Shown: in pieces, positions 23,794-31,759 of the stretch
Numbering within the stretch: position 1 is the stretch's first letter
How the letters are laid out: each line of letters starts with the position of its first letter
From: DASYVD01 sp050693035
GTDB taxonomy: Bacteria > Actinomycetota > UBA4738 > CALAEC01
Assembly: GCA_050693035.1 (NCBI GenBank)
Contig: JBOGWB010000061.1
Coordinates: 1-64,000 of the forward strand
Direction: 5' to 3'
Length of the DNA stretch: 64,000 nucleotides
The notes under the pieces: generated by a model
Databases searched by the model: none
What the model was told of the DNA's origin: nothing
What the model saw: only the letters and a program-made list of their open reading frames with translations
Made by a program: the position numbers and the translations under genes

Positions 23794-25002
23794 GTGAGTA
23801 GGCGGCGTGGATACGGCGACGGAACGGTCAGGCAGCAGGGCCGACGATCGTGGCAAATCAGGGTCCCACTGGGTGCGGATCCGCTGACCGGAGCGTGGCT
23901 CAGGCACACCGAAACAATCACCGGAACCAAGGCTGAGGCGGAGAGAAGACGGCGGGAACTCCGCCTCGAGCGAGACAGAGGAACCCTTGCGACCCCGGGC
24001 AACAAGACCCTGGAGGAGTACCTCAGGAAGGAGTGGCTCACAGCCGTCTCCCATGTGTCGAAGCGCGGCCAGCCACTCGCTCCCACCACGCGCAGGCGAT
24101 ATGGGGACGTCGTCGACCACGTCTGCCGGTTGATCGGCGACGTGAAGCTGGCCTCCCTGCGCACCGCCCACGTCGAGCGGCTCCGGGACGAGATGCTCAG
24201 CGAGACGCTGGAGCGGAAGAGCGGTGAGGTCATCCCTCGCTTCAGCCCCCAGACCGTGGGCGACATCCTGCGAGTGCTGTCGCAGGCCCTGCGCAAGGCC
24301 GAGGCCAAGGGGCTGATCTCCAGGAACTGGGCGGACCCGACCCTCGTCGATCGTCCCGCCGGTCAACCCAGGGAACTGCCCCCGATGGAAGAGGATCTGG
24401 CGAAACGCATCCTGGAAGCGGTCCGGGGGGAGGATCCCTGGGACGCGGCGGTTCATCTGGCATTGGGCCTGACGATGCGCCGAGAGGAGGTTCTCGGCCT
24501 CCGCTGGCCAGACGTCGACCTGCGGGAAGGGATCCTCACCGTCAGGAACACGATCACCTACACGCCCAGACAGATGCACGAAGGGGGACCAAAGACGGAG
24601 GCTGGGAGGCGGACGGTCCCCGTGCCAGCGTTCGTGGGCGAGGCCCTTCGCCGCCATCGGAAGCAGCAGTCGAGGCGGCGCCTCCGCCTAGGGTCGGCTT
24701 GGCGGGACGGGTGGGACGTGGTGGTAGATCGGGGCGACGGTGCACCTTGGCTGCCCCCCACGTTTTCCAGAGCGTGGACGTCCTTCGCCAAGAAAGCGGG
24801 CTTCCCTGACATCGGGTTCCACGAGCTCCGACACGGCGCTGCGACCCTCATGCTCGCCGCGGGGATCCCGGACGCGGTCGCCATCAAGTTGATGGGCCAC
24901 CGAGACACCCGCATCCTCAGGCGCTATCAGAAAGTCGTCGACCGGCTCAAGCGAGAGGCTGCTGGGAAGTTGGACGAGCTGCTGGGCGGCCCGGGGAGCT
25001 GA
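23794..25002 (+). CDS. Tyrosine site-specific integrase
   Basis: 402 residues with all parts of the phage-integrase family: an N-terminal arm-binding region (GDGTVRQQGRRSWQIRV), a SAM-like core-binding domain (residues ~70-180) and the catalytic domain. Visible catalytic residues are Arg in TMRREEVLGLRW, His-x-x-Arg in HELRHGAATLML, His in LMGHRDTRI and the nucleophile Tyr in RRYQKVVD. It looks intact. GTG start with an AGGAG site 8 bases before. Its target is not provable from the window; the tRNA-Met fragment and tRNA-Gly are both candidates. Confidence 0.92.
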   Translation: MSRRRGYGDGTVRQQGRRSWQIRVPLGADPLTGAWLRHTETITGTKAEAERRRRELRLERDRGTLATPGNKTLEEYLRKEWLTAVSHVSKRGQPLAPTTRRRYGDVVDHVCRLIGDVKLASLRTAHVERLRDEMLSETLERKSGEVIPRFSPQTVGDILRVLSQALRKAEAKGLISRNWADPTLVDRPAGQPRELPPMEEDLAKRILEAVRGEDPWDAAVHLALGLTMRREEVLGLRWPDVDLREGILTVRNTITYTPRQMHEGGPKTEAGRRTVPVPAFVGEALRRHRKQQSRRRLRLGSAWRDGWDVVVDRGDGAPWLPPTFSRAWTSFAKKAGFPDIGFHELRHGAATLMLAAGIPDAVAIKLMGHRDTRILRRYQKVVDRLKREAAGKLDELLGGPGS

Positions 25003-25146
25003 GCCGAGAATGCGGCGAAGCGTGCTGCAATCAGTTCCCATCGAGAGGTGGCTTGTCGTTGAATTCCGGCATCCTTCACCAAATTGGGTTTGAATTGGAT
25101 AGCGGACCACCGACTCCCGGCTCCGAAGCCACTCCTCCAGGGCTAC

Positions 25147-26436
25147 TCATTTGTCTCCCTCAATGATCCGCAGATACTCCTGGTAGCGTCGACGGGCGTT
25201 CTCGATCATGTCTTGGTAGGTCCACAAGACCGGGTAGTCTCGCATGTCAGCGAGCTCCCGAGCCTCATCAGAAATCTTGCGGCCAATAAGGTAGATAAGC
25301 GGGTTCTTCTTCTGACCCTGGTGCTTTCTAATCAAGCGTAGGTACAACTCGGCCTGGTCCACCTCCGGTTTCTTTATCTCCACGGATGGACGCTTGATTT
25401 CCACTAAGACCGGCCGCTTTCCAACGAGATCTACACAAGCGAAGTCCGGACGATTCTTGGCATACTTGCGATCTGATTTCGCCAGCTCTTGCCCAATGAT
25501 CTTCCTCAAGCTCCGGTTGGACTGCGCGATCCAGTACTCATCGTTCAGCAGCCACATGCTCTTCTCGAGTGTGCGGTGAATGGACTTGTCCCCCTTTAAC
25601 TCGTATGTGTTGTCATCCAGCACAAGATCTTCCAGCGTGTCAATCGTGTTAATGCGTGATACCAGGATGTTGACGAGCGCGGTGACCTGCAGCAGATTCC
25701 ACTCCTCCATCAGGTCAGTCAGTTCATCCAGCGCCTTGGCCGGCTCTTTAGCCAAGCGCTTGATAACGTCTTGGAAGGCGACCTGGATGCGCTTCTGACC
25801 CTTCGGAATCGCCGCATCGACGGAACTGAGGAGATCAAATGCGAAATCGGCTCCCTGCCTCTCCACGAGATCAGCGATTCGTTCGGGGAGCTTCTTCCGC
25901 TCCCTCTTTGGTATAGCCTCGGCGGCTTCGGGCAAGCGGCTTAGAACCCGCTTGACTTCCTTCGTTTCAGGAAGGACATCATCAGATGTTCTGGTGAAGG
26001 TCTCCGGAAACGCCTCATTGAGGAACTGAGTTGCCGTTCGGAGGCCCGTCTGTCGGTAAACCTCAAAGAAGCGTGCCTGGCCCGCCTCTCGAAATGCCTC
26101 GTAGTTGACTACTACTCGTTTCGCTCCTATGGACGACTCTCCGTCGGATAGCACGAGCGCGCAATCGGACCCGAGCTCTGCACGAATCAATTCGATAAGG
26201 TGCTTTCCACCGCGGAACCCTCTAAGGAGTAGGGCGTCGTAGGCTCTGGTGCCATCTCGGAACTTTCGCTTCTCCAGGTCCTTCTTCAGATCCGCGCTGA
26301 TAAACAGCGGCTGGTCCTTCAGCGCTCCATAACTGCGATTCTGAATCTCGATCGGAATGGGTTGCGCCAAGCCCGCTTGCGTACGTCGCTTGCGTCCTCC
26401 AGAAGGCTGCTTTGGTGATGTCCGTTTCCGCGTCAC
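25147..26436 (-). CDS. sduA: Shedu-type defence nuclease (DUF4263)
   Basis: 429 residues. The C-terminal part is the DUF4263 nuclease of Shedu proteins: KSMWLLNDEYWI, then RPDFACVDLVGKRPVLVEIK followed by RP, giving the PD...E-x-K catalytic pattern, then QAELYLRLIRKHQG and PLIYLIGRKIS. The N-terminal ~230 residues are a variable helical/beta region, as expected. Shedu is a single-gene anti-phage system, a DNA nuclease. The gene lies next to the integrase and HigBA, fitting a mobile defence cargo. Confidence 0.8.
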   Translation of the reverse strand: MTRKRTSPKQPSGGRKRRTQAGLAQPIPIEIQNRSYGALKDQPLFISADLKKDLEKRKFRDGTRAYDALLLRGFRGGKHLIELIRAELGSDCALVLSDGESSIGAKRVVVNYEAFREAGQARFFEVYRQTGLRTATQFLNEAFPETFTRTSDDVLPETKEVKRVLSRLPEAAEAIPKRERKKLPERIADLVERQGADFAFDLLSSVDAAIPKGQKRIQVAFQDVIKRLAKEPAKALDELTDLMEEWNLLQVTALVNILVSRINTIDTLEDLVLDDNTYELKGDKSIHRTLEKSMWLLNDEYWIAQSNRSLRKIIGQELAKSDRKYAKNRPDFACVDLVGKRPVLVEIKRPSVEIKKPEVDQAELYLRLIRKHQGQKKNPLIYLIGRKISDEARELADMRDYPVLWTYQDMIENARRRYQEYLRIIEGDK

Positions 26437-26491
26437 TTGTGGTTCCTGCCTGCTCTCTTCTTGAAAGCGATTAGCGGATACATGTGCGAGG

Positions 26492-27604
26492 TCACCTCTT
26501 GTCGGTGGGCCAATGAATCGGCTTTTTGAGATCGTTGAGGTGCGATCGCGGCACCTTGGCGTCCCGTTGAAGCCGGCCTACAACAATCCCGGGAGCAATT
26601 TCCTGGGCCTGCGCGAAGACACGAATAGCGCTGGCGCTGAAATCGCCCGCATCGACGAACGCCTGGTACTCGTGTGGTGGCAGCAGAACGTCTCGGGCGA
26701 ACCGGTTCGCCGTCTCCTCGTCAGCGTCGGAATCCGGGGGAAACTCCAGGTCGACCGGGTCGACGAACTCTCGCTTTCGAGAAGAGGTGAGGACATGGCC
26801 AGCCTCATGGAAGAAAGTGAACCAGAAGTGATCGTCCGACTTATGGCGCGCGCTGAGCTGGATGACTGGACTGCCACCGACCCAGCGGATAGCGCCGCTG
26901 ATGTGCGTGCCCTCGAACTCAGGGGTTAGGAGAACGATGACGCCGGCCTTGGCGCACATCGTTATGACCCGATTGAGAATCTGCATGAATGGACCACGGC
27001 GCGTCATTGGTCGAATCTGTTCCAGGACCTGCCGGAATCCATGGGCATCAAAGGGCGGCAGATCAGCAATCTCGGCGGCTAGGATCTCGCCCCAGCGCAG
27101 CCAGGCGGCCACCGCCTTAGGTGATGCCATGAACGCCGGTGACGAACGGTAGGCCGCCTCCGGAGCAAGCCAATGCCGCTCGAAGGCTTCGGGGCTGCTC
27201 ACCTGGAAGAAGGAGAGCAGCTCGGCCAGCGTTCCCGCTTTCGTAGCACCACGCCGGATCAGGTCGCGCCGGATGAGATCCTTGAGTGGGAAGCCATCGG
27301 CCCAACTGGCATTGGCCTCAAGTTCCTTCTGGGCCTCCTGACGGGCCGCATGTTCGCGAAACCTGGTCTCCAGCCCTGTCCAGAACCTCGCCGAGATGCC
27401 GAGGGCCCGCTCAAGCTGGATCGCCGTCTCAGCGGTGATCGCTGCCTTGCCCTTGATGATCTCGTTGATGGTCTTCAGGGGGCGCGCCATCCGGCGGGCC
27501 AGCTCGGACTGTGTCATCCCGCGATCCTGCAAGGACTCAAGGAGGATCTCGCCGGGCGGGACGGTCCAATCGGGCTGCCAGCCCGACGTTGGGTCATTTG
27601 CCAT
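26492..27604 (-). CDS. higA: HigA-type antitoxin fused to an ImmA/IrrE-like metalloprotease domain
   Basis: 370 residues. The N-terminal XRE helix-turn-helix (GMTQSELARRMARPLKTINE, then IQLERALGISARFW) is the HigA pattern. The C-terminal half is a zinc peptidase domain with FTFFHEAGHVL (HExxH) and ETANRFARDVLLPP, the third ligand region of ImmA/IrrE. It overlaps the toxin gene by 11 bases. The antitoxin likely represses the pair through its HTH domain. An in-frame TTG nine bases upstream is an alternative start. Confidence 0.85.
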   Translation of the reverse strand: MANDPTSGWQPDWTVPPGEILLESLQDRGMTQSELARRMARPLKTINEIIKGKAAITAETAIQLERALGISARFWTGLETRFREHAARQEAQKELEANASWADGFPLKDLIRRDLIRRGATKAGTLAELLSFFQVSSPEAFERHWLAPEAAYRSSPAFMASPKAVAAWLRWGEILAAEIADLPPFDAHGFRQVLEQIRPMTRRGPFMQILNRVITMCAKAGVIVLLTPEFEGTHISGAIRWVGGSPVIQLSARHKSDDHFWFTFFHEAGHVLTSSRKREFVDPVDLEFPPDSDADEETANRFARDVLLPPHEYQAFVDAGDFSASAIRVFAQAQEIAPGIVVGRLQRDAKVPRSHLNDLKKPIHWPTDKR

Positions 27605-27905
27605 GGTAGTCAACGACCTCCTTGATCACGATTTTCGTCACTCGGGCCCGGTCGGTGCCTCCAGCGGGCAACCGGGGCAACGGATCGTGATCGGGTTCGA
27701 AGATCAGTCGATACGAACCCCACAGGTCGACAGCGAACTCGCCGGCACGGTCTGCACGAAGCTGATGGCAGTTGCCCGGCACCCCTTCCATGTCCCGCAA
27801 GGTCGGAGCGGCCATCAACGACGCCAGCCGAAGCTTGAGCCGCCGCCAGTTTTCCGCGCCCCAACGCTTCGCTCCCCGTCGATCGTCGGAACACGTCTTC
27901 TCCAA
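27594..27905 (-). CDS. higB: HigB/RelE-type toxin
   Basis: 103 residues from a TTG start. GAENWRRLKLRLASLMAAPT, then RADRAGEFAVDLWGSYRLIF, then TKIVIKEVVDYHGK match the RelE-fold HigB toxins that cleave mRNA on ribosomes. The toxin-first order is typical of higBA. Toxin-like sequence (IEISWSNRRLEK) continues ~8 residues upstream of the TTG with no standard start codon there, so the real start may be ATT/ATC or the 5' end may be altered. Confidence 0.78.
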   Translation of the reverse strand: MEKTCSDDRRGAKRWGAENWRRLKLRLASLMAAPTLRDMEGVPGNCHQLRADRAGEFAVDLWGSYRLIFEPDHDPLPRLPAGGTDRARVTKIVIKEVVDYHGK

Positions 27906-27954
27906 CCTACGGTTGGACCACGAAATCTCGATTTTCGCTCCCTTGACTTCTTCA

Positions 27955-27986
27955 CCCTTGGGGTTAATACTACACTACCCCTAGGG
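27955..27986. promoter_or_regulatory. Operator-like inverted repeat between higB and the beta-family gene
   Basis: The arms CCCTTGGGGT and ACCCCTAGGG pair at 9 of 10 positions across a 12-bp spacer that contains a TAATAC -10-like sequence. It lies in the divergent promoter region, 50 bp from the toxin start and just before the ribosome site of the plus-strand gene. The HigA HTH domain is the obvious candidate to bind it. Confidence 0.5.
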
Positions 27987-27998
27987 AGGAATACCAGG

Positions 27999-29135
27999 GT
28001 GGCCAGGAGGTGGGTTCAACAGGCATTCGAGGACGTGGATTTCGTCCCGGTGCCCGGTGGCAGCGGTCACTACGTCGCGGCCGTCCAGAACAAGTCCGGC
28101 GAATTGGATGCACTCCGCAACGCTTCGGCGGAGACGTGGAGCCGGCTGACCCCGCTCGTCCAAATCGTGGGCCCCAAAAAGCGGCCTGAAGCACACAAGC
28201 GAGACACGGTCGCCGGCTGGGTCAAGCGCATCTCCCAGGCGGTTGGTCATCGGCCATGTTTCCTAGACGTCCTCCGCCTTCGTCCAGGACATCCCACGAC
28301 GACATCCGGGGGAGCCGAGCCGATTCTCAGCGTCATCCACGCGGCGGCTCGGAAACGCGGCATGGTCTTCGTCCCGGTCCTGCCCATCGGCCGTTCCGAC
28401 GGCAGAGATTACGTGCGCCTCGCCGGCGAGGCCGTGGCCTGCGATGGACGAGGCGCCGCGCTGCGGTATCCGATACGGCGCTTCGCGCTGGAACCAGGCG
28501 AGACCCACGCGACCGTGCTCGCCGAGGCCCTCAGGGACCTGGGGATCGACGTGACTCGTGCAGACGCCCTCGTCGATCTCGGCTACCTCTCAGGGGACGA
28601 GGAGCTGCACCTCGAAGATGTGGACGAAGCCCTCAAGGAGGTGACTGCCGTCGGTCCGTGGCGCAGCCTCGTGCTGCTCGGCACCTCGATGCCATCCATG
28701 CTCGGAGGGACGGTCGGCGAGGGAACGATCGGCGAGCTGCCGCGCCGAGAGTGGGAGCTATGGTCCGCGCTTCAGCAGGATACCTCTAGGCGAATGCCAA
28801 CCTACGGCGACTACGTCGTTCAGCATCCTGATCCGCCACGCGACGAGGATGGTGGTGGCCCCGGCATGCGAGCCAACATCCGTTACACAATTACGAGCAC
28901 CACGCTCGTTGCTCGGGCGCGCGGGCCGCTAATCCAGGAGGGCCGGGAGCAGTACCGGGACCTCTGTCAGCAACTCGTCGCCAGACCGGAGTTCTCGGGC
29001 CCCGACTTCAGTTGGGGAGATTCAGTGATTGCTGCATGTGCCAGCGGGGAAAGCGAGCCCGGATCGCAGAACCAGTGGCGAGGAGCAGGATCATCCCACC
29101 ACTTCCGCGTTGTGACACAGGCGCTCAGCCGCTGA
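27999..29135 (+). CDS. Beta-family protein (phage T4 beta / sce7725-like)
   Basis: 378 residues. The pattern matches the Beta protein family: GPKKRPEAHKRD, PCFLDVLRLRPG, VFVPVLPIGRSDGRDYVRLA, then a C-terminal LPRREWELWSALQQ, PTYGDYVVQHP and ANIRYTITSTTLVARA. Biochemical function is unknown; members occur in phages and defence islands, often near sce7726 genes. GTG start with a GGGAGGA site 8 bases before. The last 11 bases overlap the convergent sce7726 gene. Confidence 0.75.
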   Translation: MARRWVQQAFEDVDFVPVPGGSGHYVAAVQNKSGELDALRNASAETWSRLTPLVQIVGPKKRPEAHKRDTVAGWVKRISQAVGHRPCFLDVLRLRPGHPTTTSGGAEPILSVIHAAARKRGMVFVPVLPIGRSDGRDYVRLAGEAVACDGRGAALRYPIRRFALEPGETHATVLAEALRDLGIDVTRADALVDLGYLSGDEELHLEDVDEALKEVTAVGPWRSLVLLGTSMPSMLGGTVGEGTIGELPRREWELWSALQQDTSRRMPTYGDYVVQHPDPPRDEDGGGPGMRANIRYTITSTTLVARARGPLIQEGREQYRDLCQQLVARPEFSGPDFSWGDSVIAACASGESEPGSQNQWRGAGSSHHFRVVTQALSR

Positions 29136-29727
29136 CGTCAACAGTGCAGAACCGACGCGTGGGGATGCGAGCGAGACCGGGATCCCGCGCGAGAATGGCC
29201 CTGCGGACCACCTCTTTCAACCGATCGACGTCAACCAGGCTGATCAGGTGGCCCCACATCGACGACCGACTGGCCTGAGCATCGGGTTCATGCCCGAGCG
29301 CGGCCAGAACCGCGCGAACCTCCTCTCGCCAGAGGAGCCGAACCAGCGTCTCGGGATCGACGCCGTGGTTGGGAGTCGCCGATCGCACGGAGCGGAAGGA
29401 CGGCTGCCCCTCGTCCGTGACGATGGTCACGATACCCCACCACTCGGGCAGCATCTCCATCGCGGCAGCGACATGGCGTTCCGCTAGGACGATGGTGCAC
29501 CGATCGAAAAGACGAGCGTAAGCGGTCGCCTGACGTGGGAGTCGCTTGAGGGTATCTCGCTCTGTCTTTATTTCGAAGGCCGACATGTGGCCGCCGACAA
29601 CCACGACATCGGCTCTCTCATTCGAGCGCGGCACCCAGAATTCGTAGATGGTCTCGCTCGGAGTCTTGGCTGAGGCGACTATCTCAGCGCGCAGCCGGTC
29701 TCGGACGATCGCCTCAGTCGCCTCCAC
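29125..29727 (-). CDS. sce7726-family protein
   Basis: About 200 residues from the GTG at 29727. IYEFWVPRSNERADVVVVGG, then SAFEIKTERDTLKRLPRQ, TAYARLFDRCTIVLAERH and MLPEWWGIV are the family signature. The D...E-x-K spacing suggests a restriction-endonuclease-like fold. The frame stays open to 29916, but the family N-terminus (VEATEAIVRDRLRAEI) fits a start at 29727. It is convergent with the beta-family gene, its usual neighbour type. A LexA-like site lies upstream of this start. Confidence 0.75.
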   Translation of the reverse strand: MEATEAIVRDRLRAEIVASAKTPSETIYEFWVPRSNERADVVVVGGHMSAFEIKTERDTLKRLPRQATAYARLFDRCTIVLAERHVAAAMEMLPEWWGIVTIVTDEGQPSFRSVRSATPNHGVDPETLVRLLWREEVRAVLAALGHEPDAQASRSSMWGHLISLVDVDRLKEVVRRAILARDPGLARIPTRRFCTVDVSG

Positions 29728-30145
29728 AGGCCGACCCAGCCTCGGAGGTGGGAGGGCCAGCCATCGGAGTTCACGCACGTGAGTGAAGCTGTCGTGAGGT
29801 CCCGCGCATTCCTTGGCAAGGTCAGAGCAGGACGCCGCTCCGAACATACGTTCGAGTATGGGAGGGGCCACCGACACGCCGGCTAGTCGACCATAGGGGC
29901 GCCTCCGACACCACATCTTGAGGCGAAAAACCCTCCCGGGATGGACCCCCTGGGATCGCCCAACCGATCGGCCGCCTTGATTGCTCCATCGATTCGAGGA
30001 CGTGTCGCCGAGGCCAGTCGTGGGCCATCTCTGCCGTCTTCGGGAGGAAGCAAATAGGGCGGAACATAGGGCGAGAATTACTCGGAGGAACAGACGTTCG
30101 AATCGCGAAGTCAGGGAAACCGCAGTTCAAGAGGGTTCTTCTTTG
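29728..30145. other. Upstream region of the sce7726 gene
   Basis: The first ~190 bases are an open extension of the sce7726 frame that may be non-coding leader; it contains the LexA-like palindrome at 29840-29855. I see no other gene before tRNA-Gly. Confidence 0.4.
29840..29855. promoter_or_regulatory. LexA-box-like palindrome upstream of the sce7726 gene
   Basis: CCGAACATACGTTCGA matches the site upstream of recA in this window (TCGAAC-N4-GTTCGA) at all conserved positions but the first. It is 113 bases before the proposed GTG at 29727, similar to the 97 bases between the recA box and its start. If translation began at 29916 the site would lie inside the gene. Confidence 0.45.
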
Positions 30146-30218
<73 letters not shown>

Positions 30219-30242
30219 GTGGCTCCAAGTCTACCAAGGGCC

Positions 30243-30674
30243 CTACCGGCCCGTGGACCCGAACCCTCCCCCGCCTCGGTCCGATCCGGGCAGCTCGGGA
30301 ACCTCCACCGGTTCCACCTGGGCGAACGGGACCACTAGGAGCTGGGCGATGCGGTCTCCCCGGCGGATCTCCACGGCATCTTCCCGGTCCAGGTTCACCA
30401 CGGCCACGATGATCTCCCCCCGATACCCGGCATCGATCAGGCCCGGCGCGTTGGCCAGCGTGAGCCCGCGCCCGGAGGCCAGCCCGGACCGGGGAAGGAC
30501 CAGTCCGGCATGGCCCGGGGGGATGGCCACGGCCAGGCCCGTGGGGACCAGGGCCCGGTCCCCCGGTTTCACCGTGACGTCCTCGTTGGACCGCAGATCG
30601 AGCCCGGCGTCGCCTTCCTTCGCGTAGGAGGGAAGGTCGACGGCCCGGTCGAGCCGCTTGAACTCGAGTCTCAC
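30243..30674 (-). CDS. dut: dUTP diphosphatase
   Basis: 143 residues, the normal trimeric dUTPase size. All five motifs are present: DAGLDLRS, PRSGLA, GLIDAGYRGEI, RGDRIAQLLV and the glycine-rich RGGGGFGSTG at the end. It converts dUTP to dUMP, keeping uracil out of DNA and feeding dTMP synthesis. It marks the return to core chromosome after the island. Confidence 0.95.
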   Translation of the reverse strand: MRLEFKRLDRAVDLPSYAKEGDAGLDLRSNEDVTVKPGDRALVPTGLAVAIPPGHAGLVLPRSGLASGRGLTLANAPGLIDAGYRGEIIVAVVNLDREDAVEIRRGDRIAQLLVVPFAQVEPVEVPELPGSDRGGGGFGSTGR

Positions 30675-30777
30675 ACCGCGGGAAGCCTACCGGTCGGGAC
30701 CACCATCAATCCACGCCGAGAGGAAAACTCGCCCGGCTTTGACCGTCCGCCGGGCGCCCCATATCCTGCCACGGCCG

Positions 30778-31749
30778 ATGACCGCTCAGACCTGCACCCG
30801 ATGCGGGGCTGCCCTGCGTGGCGGGGTGTGCCCGAACGGCCACCCGCAGAGGGTGGCTCGGCGACGACGTCGGGGCCGGCGATGGGGCCGGGCTCTGTCC
30901 CTGGCCATCCTGGTCATCCTGGTCGCGGGGTCCGTGTACGGGGCATTCGCCTGGTACCCGCGGCAAGTCGCCGGGCAAGCCGTCGGCCCGACATCGCGGG
31001 CGTTCTCCGACGGTCTCGAGGCGTTCCAGGGGATGCTGGCCGGCTACCCCGTCCGGCCCCGGCGCGGGGCCATCGAGGCCGGAGCAGAGGCCATCCTGGA
31101 GCGCGCCGATCCCACGCGACAGGCACTGGGGGCGGGCCAGGGCGAGCTCGTGGAGCACCGGCTCCCCTCCCTTCCGGTCATCGGGACCCGCCCGCCCCTC
31201 TCGATCGCCGCGGGCGTCCAGGACGAGATGGCCTTCTTCTACACGGGGGCGCTCGAAGTGGTGGCCGATCTCGAGGGGATAGCCCGATACCTCACCCAGA
31301 TCGATCCGACGCTTCCGAAGCTCGACAACCTGAGGGAGGAGCTCGGGAACCCGAGGACGCCGGGAGAGATCGCCCGTGCCGCCGCGGGGGCCCGAGCGGT
31401 GGCCCGCCAGCTGATCGCCGACCTCAGGGCCGTCACGCCACCGGAGGAGGTGGGCCCCATCCACGCCGCTCTGCTCGCAACGGCCCAGGCCATTCGCCGG
31501 GACCTCGATGACATCGACCGCATCAGCAGGCAGGGCCGCTCTCCGGTGCTCCGGGCGCTCATCGAGGACGTGGAGAGCCGGATCGGGTCATACCGCGACA
31601 CCTTCACGACCGCCCCCGGGGAGACCATGGACGCGGCATTGGAACCTGCCATCGCCGCGGTGAACCGGTCCGTCCGGCGGATCGTCCAGAACCTCACCGT
31701 GCTCCGGGAGGAATACGGGGTCACGGGCCTCACCGTGCCCCGAGGCTAG
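30778..31749 (+). CDS. Zinc-ribbon membrane-anchored protein, unknown function
   Basis: 323 residues. A short zinc ribbon at the N-terminus (CTRCGAALRGGVCPNGH) is followed by a basic stretch and one membrane helix (ALSLAILVILVAGSVYGAFAW). The ~270-residue exterior domain is helical, with no known motifs (AARAVARQLIADLRAVTPPE and similar). This layout is shared by many uncharacterised actinobacterial proteins. It ends 10 bases before the transporter gene. Confidence 0.65.
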   Translation: MTAQTCTRCGAALRGGVCPNGHPQRVARRRRRGRRWGRALSLAILVILVAGSVYGAFAWYPRQVAGQAVGPTSRAFSDGLEAFQGMLAGYPVRPRRGAIEAGAEAILERADPTRQALGAGQGELVEHRLPSLPVIGTRPPLSIAAGVQDEMAFFYTGALEVVADLEGIARYLTQIDPTLPKLDNLREELGNPRTPGEIARAAAGARAVARQLIADLRAVTPPEEVGPIHAALLATAQAIRRDLDDIDRISRQGRSPVLRALIEDVESRIGSYRDTFTTAPGETMDAALEPAIAAVNRSVRRIVQNLTVLREEYGVTGLTVPRG

Positions 31750-31752
31750 ACT
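31747..31752 (+). promoter_or_regulatory. -10 box (TAGACT) of a leaderless start
   Basis: TAGACT overlaps the end of the previous gene and ends 7 bases before the GTG at 31760. No ribosome site is visible, so the transporter may have its own leaderless transcript. Confidence 0.35.
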
Positions 31753-31759
31753 GCTTCTC

